NCBI RefSeq assembly: GCF_002443255.2
Contig: NW_019211459.1
Location: 25,873,388-25,937,387, forward strand
Direction of reading: 5' to 3'
From: Varroa destructor
Taxonomy: Eukaryota; Arthropoda; Arachnida; Mesostigmata; Varroidae
Length of the DNA: 64,000 nt
Positions within the stretch are counted from its first letter, which is position 1. Each line of letters opens with the position of its first letter. The translations under genes and the position numbers were made by a program. Below, in pieces: positions 23,752 through 38,199 of this stretch. The notes beneath the pieces are model-generated. The model worked only from the letters and a program-made list of their open reading frames with translations, searched no databases and was not told the DNA's origin.

Positions 23752-26700
23752 CTAATACAGGGTAAAACAGACAAAAAAAAAAACACTAACATTTAATACA
23801 CTAACTGTTACCGACGTGCGCTAAGGTAAAGAGACACGTTCTCACGGGTGTAGATCTGGAAAATACGCCTTCGACAGAAGTGCGTGTCAACTCCGAACGC
23901 TGCGCGTGATTTTGTCCGGCACTGATATTTTTCTTTTCCACCAACAGCGATGGGTTTCGTTGTGTTACCAACTAAATTATCGATCGAAGGTCAAAGTATG
24001 CCGATATCAATAGGCGACGCTATGGGGACACGCTTGTTACAGCTGGCCATCGGACACCCGCATCGAAAAAAGTGGATTCGGCAACAGGATCACTGCAACA
24101 AACTAAAGTGACTTTAATCATACTAAGAAAATATCGAATGAAATGATTCCCTGGCGATACTAGCAATTACTATGGACAGTTCGCATGGTTAGTATCTCTC
24201 CTTATCGGGGGATATCGATGCGTGTCTGTGAATATATACATATGTATATGGAAAAGATCGCAAAATGCCAGGATCTTATTTGCAACTGATCGATTTAATT
24301 GTTTCGTAAATACAGAATGTCGCTTGCCGAAAAGAATTGTCAAAGGTTAAGTGCGTCACTTGCAGGTAAACTTCTGTCGGCTCTAACCCATTTCGAAATG
24401 AGGGGCACTTGGGCAAGCGTGCGCTGCCGTACTTGACGTATTGCTGAGCGACAGAACCTTGTTATTACGATTTTGTTTTTGGAAACACACATGGGTAAAC
24501 AGGGTTCCGATGACAATAGTAAAAATTATTCACAATACGATGTTCGTGGCTTTGGCTATACTTCAGCGATATATTTTACGTACGAGTAAACCGCAGATCT
24601 GTATTTCGCTCATGTTTTTTTTAATGCGAATCACCGCGAAAAGTGCAAATACACATAAAATGAAAATTATTGTTATTGGAAAAACCTAAAGTCTATATAA
24701 AATATGTCTACTAAGATCAAAGAATAATTTATTGTTGATATACCGCAGACACTTCGGCATTGAACAGGCCTTTAAATACATTACTCAGAGTAGCCGGCCG
24801 CTGCGTATGTTATTTTCAACACTCGGTGCTTTATAAGGTGTAGAGAAACAGGAAGTTGCTTACAGTAACCTAATATAATTCTATGAAAGAAGAGACTCAG
24901 TAGTGTTTCCCCTTATCTTTAAAAAATGCACCGCAAGACGAAACCAGTAACGTCACGCTCATTCGTAAGAACAATCACACATAAACCCTGTAACAAAAAT
25001 AACGTAAGGCAACAAGCTATAAATAGTCAATAGGAATGAAGTTTAAGGCGGACTGAAGTCATCACTTCAAGGGTTCGCCGTCAGATTAGGCATGAAGCCG
25101 TGTGATTCAATGCAACAGTGACTTAGAAGACCATTTTCCTCCATCGTATAGATAATAGCAATGTAATGCCGGGATTTGCTGCCACATACTAACTAATTCT
25201 TCCTATATGCCTACTGATAAATGTCTACTAATTAACGCAAGATATTTAGACGTAAAGCGTTAAGAGCACAGTTATACTACATCACCATTTAGGTGCTACT
25301 ATTACCTGGAAACACTGCGGCCGAAACAAGCGCCATCATCGACGGTACGCGCAACACCCGCTATGGTACCATCATACATTATTATCACAGTCACACACAA
25401 TACGGCCCGCCCACATCTGACTATACATATAACTGTATATGCAGCTCAATATTTGTTAACGCGTTTGTTTTCTAGTACTTCGTCAATATCAACACCGTTG
25501 CTGGGTCGGCGCCACGATTAGTTGGCTCTGTGGCATCTTGAGCGTAGGGGCATTTTCGGTGCATTGCCCTGTCCTTGTCAACTAGCTCTCATCCCTTGCA
25601 ATCACCGTTGTCGACACATACAACAGTTATCCTTCTTCGATCCGTTCATATATCAGTCTGTAGGTACAATTACGCTGACCCTGAGTTGCCGCGCCATATC
25701 GCTTTATTAATATGAACGAGCAGACAAATAAACTGTTGCTGATAATGATGACGACGACGACGATTTTGTTGTTGACGCTGGACCCAGTTGTGAAGCCGGT
25801 ATTATTATTAGAGCAATAATTTACTGCTAGGAGCAGAATTTTCCCGGCGGATGGCGTCGCTGATGTGTATGTCGACGGAGACAATTATAACACAGGTCAT
25901 CGCGATTGACAAGATGTCTACAACGGTAATAGTAATTATTTTGATGAAAGTCAAGATAGGCAGCAGGGGTGGATCGTTGTGTTGGGAGAGCGCTTCTTCA
26001 CCTTCTCTGCTCGTCTAGGTAAGTAGCCTTGCCGAGGAATCCCGTGTAGGCGCGAGCCTGAGAGGCAGTCATCTCGACTTTGCGATACTTGCATAGTATC
26101 ATCCTAAAAACTTGCAGACGTGCCTCATAGTCTCAGCTGTAGGATTGTTCGTTATCGATCCATTTACCCAGTTACTTACCTAAAGTATTACTGTGGATGA
26201 GGGTAAACGATGCCTATAACAAATGGTAATGACAATGGTAAATACTTCACTTGCATTTCGCATAAGCGGGCTGCTGTGCGGTATGGACATTTGATTCAAA
26301 ATATCAATTGTGTTTTAAGACACCATTTCTAGCTCTCATACCGCGGATATCCCTATATAATTTAATAACTCTTATCTATGAGACCGTGCGTGAGCCGAAG
26401 CCGCCTTGTCCAACCTCACTTATTGATGCACACTATGCAGTTACCCGGTATTTATGAATGCAGGGGAACTACATAGCCTGTGCCCCTTTAAAATTTCTAA
26501 TTTCTCCATGTGTCACTTCCAAACGTATGCGCTTACTGGTACACAGTAAGAGTTTGGCAGAATCCTAGTCAACGCGGACATCGACTACCGTATCGTTGTG
26601 ATTTACGATGACGCAAGCGGGTCGTAAGCAAATATAGGTAAAAGTAGAGGGTACATTTATGTGTAGGTGTGGGATTGTATATGCGCGTTGTCTTCATTAC

Positions 26701-28596
26701 TGTGTGTGTTTATGTGTATTATAATTCGATTTGCCTCTTGGCTTTCAGATAGGACATTAAGATAAATCTTCAAATTCAGCTGTGTCTGTTGAACGCCATC
26801 TTGTCACCGCCAAAGGGATCCGGATCGCAAAGAATCTTCAATAAATTTGAAGCCTTCTACGTTTTTAGTTACATTTTTGCTTCGCTGATGTTACCATTAT
26901 CTGTCACTGTCCAACGATTCGCCCCTTGCCGGACCACTGTGCCGTTGCTCTGTTGTGGTCCCAATGTTGATTTGTCGTCACGCCATCCTCATCACCATCG
27001 GGCCAAATCGCTATCGCTTCGACTTCTATTGCAGCAACGTTACGATCGAATCGCATCTATATCGATGTCAACGTATACCATATATATTGTATTTAGACAT
27101 AGCTACGTGGAGCGAATCGATTGTCGTTATTTAGTTCTTATTTTCTTTTTGATGCTGGCCGCTGGGTCGCGCGTTAGACGCGCGTACCTGGGATGGGCGT
27201 CCAGTGAGATGAGCGAAGTAGTCGCCGCGACCGTTCAAATAGAGACAACTCTGCCACCAAACATGGCCGCCTCAGCTGTTCCTACGGCAACAATGAGCAA
27301 TCTAATGAAAGGCGCTTGTTACTGAAGAAATCGATGTAAAAATTCATAGTTATCATTTCAAATCGTTGTTCCTATCGCCTTTCCCAGTTACCAAGGCTTC
27401 GTCGATACCGATAGACCATAGCCAGTTTGATTTTCCCCCTCCCTTCTATCAACTTGGTGCCGGCCGGCCTAGTCAGGACAGCACCTAATCAACTACATCT
27501 TATATAACTAATACAACTAAACAGATATCCCCACTCGACATGTTTGACCAGACTCGAAAAAAGGCACACCACAGAAATTACCTGTACGGATCGGGAGTTG
27601 ATGCCCCCGGCTGACGTTTGTGGCTTATATTTCGCTTATTACACTGCCTTACAATTGCTGCCAGCGATTTGCTGGTATCAGCGATAAGCGGCGGCTGCGG
27701 TATTAAACAGTGCACGACAAGCGATCGATGATGAATGACTTGATAACAGCCGAGACGATATCTGATAGACATATTATATAATACAAAGTAGGGCAAACGT
27801 CACCCGACAGTTTGGAAAAACGCGGTTGTCTGCATATATATTTACGGAGCAAATGCCTCTTTGTATTAATAAAACTAGAGTTTTCAGTGTTAGTAGAGCA
27901 GTTCCGTTGTAAAGATTAAATTATGGCAAGAGACGCTTTTTACTGTTAGAAGACATCTGGACTGGTTATGAAATTTCCGATCTAATAAAGTTATAATGTT
28001 ACGACGATTGATTGGCATTGCCTTGTCGTACTGAAGGGAACTATCGTTTCTGTGACACCTATTGGGGCACGTAAGAAATTGATCCCGCGTCTACAAAGCA
28101 GCGCACTAGCTAGAGGAACGGGGTAAAGGATCAGTGTTGAATAAGCATGATTATCAGTACTGTATTATGTAATAAGTAGACAAAAAGGATCCCCGTATTA
28201 GACTAATGCAGGTGGTAAGAGTATCAAGGTCAGATCGTAACCACTCCTTTACGTCTGTGAAGTGGCTGAGCGTTAGTTTGCGACACATCGCGCCCATCTA
28301 TTGTAATCTGGAATATGCAAATATATATTGTTACGGCAAGTACCAAAGATATATTGAATCCTAGATACTACTGCCGCTATTACTATGTAAAAACGAGACA
28401 CACAGCCAATAAATTGCATTTGTGTCGGTATTAGTGCGTATGATGGTGGCAAACCGTACAAGATAAGAACTCTTCGAGGGTCTCTGACCCCGATGCATGT
28501 TCTAGGCCAGGAAAGTAATGGCTCAGTTTGGAGTTTGCCGAAATTCATAACCTAGAGAGTGAAACGCAAGCACTCGAACCTTTGTTTCTATTCTAG

Positions 28597-28774
28597 GAGA
28601 ACCTGCAATTGAAAAGGCGATAGGTAGGTTAGAGAGAATGCTCAATATGGATAGTCACCCTAGCGAAAGGAAATTCGGTTTGAACAAGCAGAACAAGCGC
28701 CACGCGGTGTTCTTAGGAGAGGACAACCTCGCTGCAACAAATTTTGACCGGCTCTCAGCTGGCTGTTATCACAG
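28597..28774 (+). CDS. Candidate internal exon, unknown protein
   Basis: CTTTGTTTCTATTCTAG ends at 28596, a near-ideal acceptor. The 178 bases that follow are open and end CACAG/GTTTGA, a usable donor. The same frame stays open to TAA at 28863-28865, and an ATG lies at 28638, so a terminal exon or short ORF are alternatives. The peptide is strikingly protein-like: EPAIEKAIGRLERMLNMD, then KFGLNKQNKRHAVFLGEDN. It is charged and mostly helical. I do not recognise it. Among the short candidates, I rate this one highest. Confidence 0.35.
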
Positions 28775-30401
28775 GTTTGAAGGTCTGATATTTCGAAAGA
28801 AAAATCGATGGACTGTCCTAAATCGCGTGTTGACGTACATACGCGAATGTTACGATGCGTATTAATAATAGTACTATTTATGTTGCTATTGTCACATAAG
28901 GTCTGGGTGTAAAGCGGATAAGTCGGTATTAGAGCGTTGTCACTATAAATATATATATATATATGTATATATGAAATCTTTGTCTGTTAGAAGAACCATT
29001 CCTGACAATCATGTTTATTCAACCAAAAAGGATTTCTTGTTTGATCCGCAAAAAAAAAGTGCAAAAAAAAAGAGTTAAAGTCTGGGTTGGGTTGGGTAGC
29101 AGAGCAAAAGTTCCAAAAAAAAAAATTATTATTATAGTTTAGTTCTAGTCAGTTTGCGAAAATGACGCATCGTTTTTCATTTAAAAAAAAAAGAACAAAC
29201 TTTCTACGAACTACTACGAACGATGAATAAATGCATGTACGTTACGACAAGCAGACCATCTGTCCCAGCTGAGGTGCCGCGCATCACATATGTCAACCCA
29301 AATTACATTTGTACGTGAAAGCTTTGCAACCCATCGCCAGAATTAGCGCCCAAAAACGCACCCATGGATTCATGTATTCTGTTACTGATGGACATTAAAT
29401 GACACTGGAATAAGTCTTGAGAAAGGTATCAAACTATCGTATATCCAGTTCTATCCAGAAGTTGACAATTTGCTAAATCAGCGAAAATAATTGTGATCTT
29501 ATTGATCATTTCATATGGTGGCAGTTCTCGGACGTCCATTGCACTTATGATACGGCTCAGCATTGACCGAAACCCCAGGTAGCCTATCTTACGAACCAAA
29601 TAAATGTGGGTATTTCTAACTTACCATAGATAAGTTTCCGGTCCCATACGGTTTCTGGCAACAGTTGACCAAGCTAGGAAGCGATTACTAAAGATAATAA
29701 TAGTAATATTATTACTATTATGATTTTATTTCCGCCTTCTAGAGATGACCAGTAGGCTGTCACGAGATGGCGCAGTCACCATCGTAGTTGCTACCGACGA
29801 CATGTGCTAAAGAAAATAGCGTCTAGGGAATAACGGTTCTTCAGTAACCGTTACGTCGCCCGCAAAACCAGCACCTCGCGGTCTTATTCATAGCGCCTAA
29901 TGTCGCGGTGCTCGATGTCTTAATATCGTTCCTGCCAGGCAGAATTTTACATTCAAAACTGAACACCGCTCGAATCGAATCGACAAGATACACTGCCAGC
30001 AAAGTTCGTGCACCATTATAAACAAACACAACAAGGTATAGAAACAGGATAATGTTCGACGAGTCCGCATGATCACCGATTAGCTATAAATAATATATCT
30101 ATATTCGAATAAAAACCAAGCAGACGTTATTCGGAGGCAAAGCTTCTCTTAACAAACTAACGGACGATACAGCTTACGCGCTCCGAATCGCCTGCGATAC
30201 CGTAACCTAAATTGCCTGCCGCGATCGACAGTTAGATGAGCGTCGTGCTTATCGTCGCTTATCAACGACCATCCTCTTCTATTTTCTATTGAATCATCGT
30301 TTGCCCTTTTGGGCGTCCGAGAACATTGGGGCAATTTGTATTTCAATATGATCCGACAACGGGCAAAGGTGGGTGCTGAATACAGCACGATCGTATAATC
30401 T

Positions 30402-30593
30402 ATGCTAGAAACGTGCAAAGAGGTATCTGGGCTACAGTTGCTGCGTGAGTTTACTATGCGTTTGGTACTGGACGAACAAACTGAGAAACCCGGCCCACAG
30501 GATCGGTTAAAGGCTGCTTGCTCTCATGACAGCCTAGCCCCCATTGGCAGCAATAATCAAGAAGGTGGTAATATTCTAACCGGACAGGGGTAG
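30402..30593 (+). CDS. Small ATG ORF, hydrophilic, unrecognised
   Basis: ATG at 30402 to TAG at 30591-30593, 63 residues: MLETCKEVSGLQLLREFTMR, then QTEKPGPQDRLKAACSHDS and a Gly/Asn-rich end. An internal GTGAGT at about 30446 would also serve as a donor, so a shorter first exon is possible. No homology is recognised. Confidence 0.2.
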   Translation: MLETCKEVSGLQLLREFTMRLVLDEQTEKPGPQDRLKAACSHDSLAPIGSNNQEGGNILTGQG

Positions 30594-31499
30594 TCGGATT
30601 TACGTAATAACAGAGCATGTTTTCGTGCGGACCTTGTAGTGTAATGAAATTCATTGCTTTCGCTAGCCAATAGTGGGCGATGGGCGGATGTCTATGGGAA
30701 GAAGGCTCAATGCAGTTAATGCAAAACACGAAGTGTACAGGACTGGGTTGAACCTGTGTCCTGATAGCCTACTGACCTGCCAATCCGACAAGCTGCCATA
30801 ATATTTATGATGTTATATTACATACGGTTTTCCTTCCGTAACGAATTGCGCTTACTTAAAGTAAATGCTTTCAATTTATTTTTTTGCTTGTTCTTTTCTT
30901 TGTGACGGAAAACGTCCTGAGTGAAACCGTGTTGGAAATTTCCATTTCAAATACGTATAATATCTTTTGTCGTTCTGGACAAAGTCCCACCAAACATTAC
31001 ACCTACATGTCACGTATATATTATATTTCTACTAGCGAAGTTACCGGATACGGTACGTTGTCGGTGCTGCGGTCGACCACGACGCAGCAGACCAGCCACG
31101 ATGTGGCCCAGTCCTGTCAAACGAATGAATTCACGGTCTCGGCATAACGTTGGTTGGCCAGTAGCCCCGCTTGTTTGTCTCTCAGATCAATCGTACTATA
31201 TACAGCCGAGCCCAAGTTGCCGGACCCTGAACAATAAAATATTAGCGGCAGTTTAAAACATCGATGGCAAAGCAACAGTGCTGCTTTCGACTAAGCCTCC
31301 TTGGATAGAAATGCTAGTAAGTATTGCTGCTAAAGTCTCATTGGAGTATAGTAATCATGGCAATACACCAAGGCGTCGACCATTCCTAACCGTGAGAAGA
31401 CGACGTGGTGACGCTTTTCGGATACGTAAATACAGGCTGAACGCTTTCACCCTGCCTTCAGCTGCCTCAGATTTCTAGCCTCAAGTTAGTGCAACGCCG

Positions 31500-34400
31500 T
31501 TACGGTTTTAGTGGCAGTGAACCTTCACGAACAATAATCGTAATAATAATAGTAACACTAAGTATCTACTGATATAATCAGACTTCTCCGAGTTCTGTAA
31601 GCTTCCTTCGATGGCAGTAATCGCAACGTTGGAACATACGCAAAAATCCAAATTAGCGTTTATGTGGCCGTCTGCGACTATGGGAACGCGGCTTACTAGC
31701 CACGACTACAAAATACGCTAAGCAGCAGTAACATCGTCTACCAGAAGACTATTAAAAAATACGACGATTAGAAACATGTTTGAAAGGAAACACGAAGGGT
31801 AGGCCATGTTAATGTAGATTCGGCTAACCAGAATAGTCGTCCCTATAAATAGTTGCGCTTTTTTTCATTTCAGCCGAAATAGCTTGAATGAATAGCTAAT
31901 TGACAATGAAACGTCTGTTTTTTTTTCGTCGACGTTTTTGGAACGGTTAAACCAATTTAAGGTCAATTCAACTTCGTCTTATGCTGTAACAGTAAGCGAC
32001 GCGAGTACGTACGCATTTCGTGGCATTAATTTCGGCCCAGAAAGAACGATATTTTTTTAAATAACTAATATAGAAATAAGTAATAGAAAAAGTTCTAGCG
32101 TCGTTGCCTCTAAGTAGATCTTACTAAAAACGAAACTGACGGCGTGGGCACTGATCAATAATCAATTAATAGTTGTGTATTTCTTGGCGTTTTTCAACCT
32201 GGAAGGATCGAAAACAGGGTTGCCAGAGGTCAGGAACACATGACGCCGAACGAAAGGATGTCTTCGTTTTGTTGTTGTCAGAAAAAGCTCTTGCTGACTT
32301 TCATAGCAGCGGACGTTAAATCTTCGTAAACGCTTCGAGGGGTCGGATCCACTACTAAGTTCAAGTTAATCGCCAAGGGCGCATCCGAACGGCACAGTCG
32401 TCAAAGTTTCTGTTTGCGGCTTTCTAATTAGTTGTGAAGCCCTTACAGCAACCTTATTACCGTGTGCCAGTTATGACCGCATAGCCGGTCGCAACGCGAT
32501 AAACTTTCGATTTTGGAAAACCACAGAAGTTTATAACCTCGTTGGGAGTTCGACGGGCTAATAACAATTCCTTTTTCATTGGCTTAACATAAAGGCAAAC
32601 CGTTCGGCCCTTTTTTGCCGCCCTATAGCTTTATTAGCAATTGGTTTATGACCTTGGCAATGTTGTCACTGTTGAGGTTTGCCAGTGACACACGATTCTA
32701 AGGCACGTACCCACTAAAACTAACCCGACATAATCCCATTGGTGATCTAATCTTAGCTAGGCTTAATTTTAGACCGGTTTTCGGCCTAAACGCTAGTCAT
32801 GAATGCAATCCCGTTGCGCCTGCTACCCCGTTTGTTTGAATCATTTCATAACGCTGCTGTATTATCCAACGACCTGTCTGATCAATTCGATCACGTTAGT
32901 TACCGTAATTTAAATATCCTACTATCGTATTGCGAAAAGTATACCGTACTTCAGTGTTAATAACTTCGTATCCCCGTAAGCCATCATCGCGCTGCCTTTG
33001 AAGGCATTGATATTTCACAAATTGCCTGGATCAATCGTACCATATAGCGTGCTACTGCTGGAAGTACGCGATATGTGATTTTTCGAATTTTGACAAAACT
33101 AAACAAAGCCAATTGACGTTTGATGTCTCACAAATTCTGTATTGTGGTTGAGAAAAGTGGCCAAAGATATAATTTATCTTTGGAAAAACATTTTCCAGAG
33201 ACATGTCATAAGTTAGGCCATATTTTTTCCAGCCAACCCCACGTCCAAAACGACGTTATTAAGACCTTTTTCGAGGTGACCGTATATATATATATACAGT
33301 ACGTGCAGATACATACATATTGTTCTACTCTAACTAATGGCGAGATTTTCAATGCTGTACTGAAATACAAGTATCCATGTTGGGGCAAACAAAGCATTAA
33401 GGCATGCATATTCAGCTAGGTAGATAAGTTTGCCTACAGTTATATCGGTGTTCATCCCGTTTCAGTGTGGACATTTTTACGTATGGGACGAACCGTTTTG
33501 GATCTATAATCTGTGCTAAGGATCTAGCTAAAAGCGCAAGTAAGTAGAGCCGGATAAATTAGGTCAAAATTGAGCAAGGTTAGAGGAGAGAAAGCCGTTG
33601 AAATAAAAATCTTAACCTTTACCTGTCGCCGTAATGGTCCAGTGCTATCATGTTTGTCTAACTAGATTCGATAGAGGATTTCAGTTTCATGCAGTAAAAT
33701 CCGAAACATTTCCTTAACTGGACCTAATAATAGACATCTTTGTCTCCGCTCGGAATATTATAGGTGTTCTAAGCTATGCATTAGTTTACGTTCGTGGGCA
33801 ATGCATAGCTGAGCACGTAGGGCAAAACCATTTGCTATTTAAGTCTGATGCTCGTATCGGTACTCTCATATGTGTAACGTTTCTAACCGATCAGGGAACG
33901 GTGTTCACGCTCGGTTGTTTCGTAGTGCCCAATTCTCAGGTGTGCACCTATCTTTATACACAGCCACTGGTAGATAAGTACAAACTGGTAAACTAGAAAT
34001 TCTATGCAGACCGCTGTTTCAAGCGCGAACGCCAATAAACCAGTAGCGTTTTATATAGCACTAATAATCTATAGGCATCTGCGAAGACCGTTTCGGGCCT
34101 AGTATTGTTTTAACCTCAATACAGTCAACATGGAAGCCGCATGACTACTGAAGTAGCTGGGCGGTAGCTCGTACTTTATAATTAGCTCAGTGTCGTTTGT
34201 AGAGGTATGGAACTGTTCAAGTTAGCTGGCTATAATTACTTTTCAAAATGGACATTTCATTGATTTTTGTCGGAGCTAATTATAGAATTTGCTATTTATC
34301 TCAAATGATCTGCAAGGTCACGGGGTTTAACGCTAACGAAATAGTGGTCCCGTTAAAATATAGTTGATTATATGTTAGCTCTAGTTGGTTAGCAGGTGAC

Positions 34401-37400
34401 ACGTTATGGTTTTATTGTCAGTGGCATTGCGAAATGAGTTATAAAAGTCGAACCTGTCGTGTTAGCAAGCCGGAAACTGTATATACCATATTAGTAAATA
34501 TATACATATAGGGCAACCACACGGAAGGCCTCGACCTGAAGTGCGCAAACGGTTCTATCTAGAGAAGCGGTTTGCTACCGAACATCTAGACATAAATAGA
34601 AGACTCATTTAGAACTCTTATCTATCGCTCGATGCCTTTGGATCAGTTAGTTTTCTCCTTCATGTAATCGTTCGTAATGGCAATTCATTACATTGCCCCA
34701 TATGTCTATGACGTATGTCGTTTAACAAATCTTAACGTTTTGAGGTGTTGCCATTAGGAGAACCTTGCTTTTAAGTCAGTCACGGAAACACGGAAAGATT
34801 AGGACTAATTTAAATAAGCTTAAGTAGACAACAATACATCGTAAATAGGCGTTTCCGCCAGACGCTTTAGCTATGGTATCGGTTTGATTTGTCTTAATTC
34901 AAAGACCTTCGACACGACTTTCCTCACGCTATTTTCCGCTACCACACGGCGCCATTTTCCGGAAGCTACGAAGCCTGCTGTACAAACACACTGTACAGGT
35001 GCGAATCTTACGATATGTTCTCCTACATGTGCCCGAAAGGCTACAGATAACATTCACTGTTTGGGAACGAATAGGCCATTCGGTAGAATACTGGACTGGA
35101 CTATAGCTATGTTTGTATGGGCTATAGCATTCATTATTAATGCTCTCGATTGAAATAATTTAAAAAGGTCAAGCGGATTAACCGTTGTTTCTATGCCCCC
35201 ACCCCCCACCCCCCACCCCCACCCCCCCGAAAAAAAACGAGAAACATTAATTAGAGGAGACTGTTGTAGTAGAGCTGACAAATTGAAAACCGTATTCGTT
35301 GAAGGGTGCCGTGCTTTGACGGGCCTCTAGCATAGCGAATATAGACTACGGCTTAAGTCCCTGTTTCCTGACAGGTCTTTATTTCAAGAAGTCTATGCTT
35401 TGTTGAGTCATAGGCGTGCTAATTCCAATCGATATCAACTAAACGCCAAGTGACATTTATAACTACAGTCATTTCTCACGGGCTTTAAAGATATGCTTTG
35501 TTGTATCCATGAGTAATGTTCATTTCTATGAAGAGGAGGTTTTTTGTTGCGGTAAATTGAACAGGGTAAACCCACACATGCAATTCTAGCATGTTAACGC
35601 TATGGAGAACATGTACGTACGTATTTATGATTTGTCATTATTCATTTTTATAAGCGTCCTGTGTTCGCCAGCTTTACTTCAGTTACATTTGTTTGGGAAG
35701 CCAAGCTATGGGCAATTGCATTCTTGTTACGTGTTCCTTAGCATAGCGATAGAAAATAGTCGATCTGGTGTCTTTTTCTATAGTCGAGCATCGTTAGCCG
35801 ACCCGTGGCCTTTAATACACGACCGGATCGAGCGCGTTTACTTTCCGTTCTATTGGGTCGCACATAACGGCCCATAAGTGTGAATCAAATCGATAGGCTC
35901 AAACGGCATTTGTTCCTTCTGCCCTGCAGCGCTGTGACTGAAAATTGAACAGAAAACGCAAGCCTACGTTAACTGGCAGTGGCAAATGCAATAGGAGTTA
36001 TGAACGGTACCGTTCGTATATTCTATCAGTCTCCATTTCCTAGTTTTTTCGATGGTCATAGCCACCTTTAAGTGATGTGATCGGTAAATGCCGCCCAGCA
36101 CACATTGACAATGGGGTCCGTTCAATTGATAAATCGCTTGTTTACCATCTTGCCCTTACCAAATCGTTATTGAATACAAATGTGATTTACCGTATTGGCC
36201 GCATGCGCCGTTCAAAGCCATTTAGGATGGGCCGTTTCCGCGAAGACGATATGAGTCGAGCCTTTTTCTTAACGTACACAATTTTGTTTTGTCCAAATAC
36301 GTTTATTTAATTGATATCCGCATAAAAGCTACGCTCCATCCATCGAAAGTGTTCAGCAACAAAGAGGGGCGACTATTGTCCGAAAGTTGCTTTAATTTCC
36401 GTCAACGCGTTCTAGTCGGAGGATTGCCTTACCTTTCCCGATAAAGATTTCTTTCGAAGCGACCGATCGAAATTTTTCACGCTATTGAGCTGCTACAACA
36501 ACAGCTCATAGATTTCTTACAACATTTCTACCGCGTTATATACATATATATATAGTTTTAATTTAACCTTCAATAATATTATTATATGTTACTGCTCGGG
36601 TCTAGGAGCGTTGTAGTAGGCAATCTATTGGCAATGCCGGTGCAATAATCCGTGTGTTGTTTTTTTGTTTATCGTTTGGTAAGCGTTATCAGAGCAGAGA
36701 ATATTGAATGAGATGATAATCGTCAGTATCTATATTAAGTAGCGAACGTTATAGTTAATGCACAGAAGACATTAGGCTAAGTTTTTTTTTTACATATTCC
36801 CTATATACTCATAGAATCTACCGTCTTGTAATTGGCAGTAGCCCTTCTACATGAGTGAACTAGAAATGAGCTAGGGATGAACACCTAGAAAACCTCTAGA
36901 GTACTATGGTCTGAATTTAATGAAAGCTAGGAATGTTTAGAGAACAATAGTAGAAGTTCCACAAAAGCAACAATAACTAGCTAATTGTTGTTTATTTATT
37001 TAGCTGATTGTTAGTCAAGGTATTCAAATAGCCTAATATATGGCCTCAATTCCTCAGGGTCGACGCCGTTGAAAATTATGCCATCGAACCGGAAGATCGC
37101 TCTGAAATTATGATGCCCGATAATCATGCAATCGAAAGTGATTCTTCACCGTCCTATTGTCTCGGTGACTCTTTCTGTTGGTGATACTAAATGCCCCAAG
37201 ATGTGATGGCCTCCATTGGTTTAACTTTACTTAGTAGATACTAAAAAATGACTTGATCCAGTCTAAATTACAGATAGACATAAGTGAAGTGTTTCTTTTT
37301 ATACCGGATCTTCATAAAGGCTATTGTGAATGCCCCGCTCCGCTGTTATTACTTCTCAGATAACCTTCAAAGCGTGCACTTAGCGATATGCATATGGGCC

Positions 37401-37700
37401 TTTGAAAAAGAATGAAAGTTTCCTACACGGATCATATCCGAACTTCAGTGTACCACAATGTACATTCAAATAAATGTTTCGTATTTTAGGTCCGATATTG
37501 CCTTTAAACACCGCTACATACACGGTTTACAGGTGACTTTTATGGTTACTATGCATGCGTTAAGGCAGCATACACAATTCCGATGGGATATGCTAGCCGT
37601 TATTTGTAGGCCTAAGCCGTAACGATTCTCGATTGCACTCTAAATCTATGGGTTTTAGTGGAGGAAGCGCCGACTAAGTATTCTGTAACGAGTTAAGCAC
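31500..37700. other. No gene supported apart from the C-rich tract
   Basis: AT-rich intergenic or intronic DNA. All open frames are below about 100 codons and unconvincing. An AT tract lies at 33283-33296 and the C-rich tract at 35196. Confidence 0.4.
35196..35228. repeat. C-rich tract with G-quadruplex potential on the minus strand
   Basis: Five runs of 5-7 C separated by single A. The minus strand therefore carries five G-runs of 5-7 with one-base loops, a strong G4-type pattern. It is followed by an A-run. Confidence 0.9.
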
Positions 37701-37764
37701 TGAGCAATCTGAAGTCGTCGTCTTCACGTCATTGTCCCCTGCCATCGTCGTTGTTCCTCTACAG

Positions 37765-37955
37765 TGTATTTTCTAAACGGGACAAGTAGGGACTGCATCA
37801 AGCGTGCTTTTCTCTATTGTTGGTGCTCAATGGCGCAAGGTCGCTCAGCCTTCTGCGGTCTATTTCAATGGTATTGGTATCAGAAGGGCTATGGCAAAAC
37901 CATACTTTGGACCGTATCGAATTATTATACTGAACCCTGTTCATGTCGCACTCGG
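37765..37955 (+). CDS. Candidate internal exon, Cys/Trp/Tyr-rich
   Basis: The acceptor CATCGTCGTTGTTCCTCTACAG ends at 37764. Sixty-three codons stay open to CACTCGG/GTAGAA. The peptide is rich in Cys, Trp and Tyr (AFLYCWCSMAQ, then FQWYWYQKGYGKTILW), as in small secreted or disulphide-bonded domains. I match no family. Two more plus-strand frames follow closely (37989-38225 and 38260-38559), the latter also Cys-rich. Confidence 0.27.
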
Positions 37956-38199
37956 GTAGAATAGGTCAAATACAATTATTATTATAGCTTGTCTTTTTGT
38001 GGACTTGCTGTAAGGGACTATCATTCAGCTTACCTTTTTCACAATCGACTATTGGCGGTATGGCTTTTTGCGTACACACAAAGTAGAACCCACTTGGTTT
38101 TGGGACGCCAGCTTAGTTGCACAGTCAGAGTACATCCGATAATGCCTCACACAATATACAGAACAAGTTCATCAAACGGTTTGCTTTTAATCGACGTTA

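Noticed and set aside
25740..26020. Asp/Asn-rich plus-strand frames ending at a perfect GTAAGT donor near 26019
   Set aside because: The acidic stretch comes from a GAC repeat. The frame is broken by stops at the points needed, and the implied intron would be too short.
26789..27325. 178-codon plus-strand frame
   Set aside because: It is the second-longest frame in the window, but its start is TTG, with no good acceptor at its 5' side and an uneven composition. Its length is borderline for chance in a GC-richer patch, so it is not called.
29695..29722. TAATAGTAAT/ATTACTATTA inverted repeat
   Set aside because: It is a by-product of a TAA/TAG-rich microsatellite and too short and simple to call an element.
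30744..30783. Minus-strand tRNA-like GGTTCAACCCA preceded by TTGGCAGGTCAGTAGGC
   Set aside because: The A-like and B-like boxes are only about 12 bases apart and no cloverleaf forms, so neither a tRNA nor a SINE is supported.
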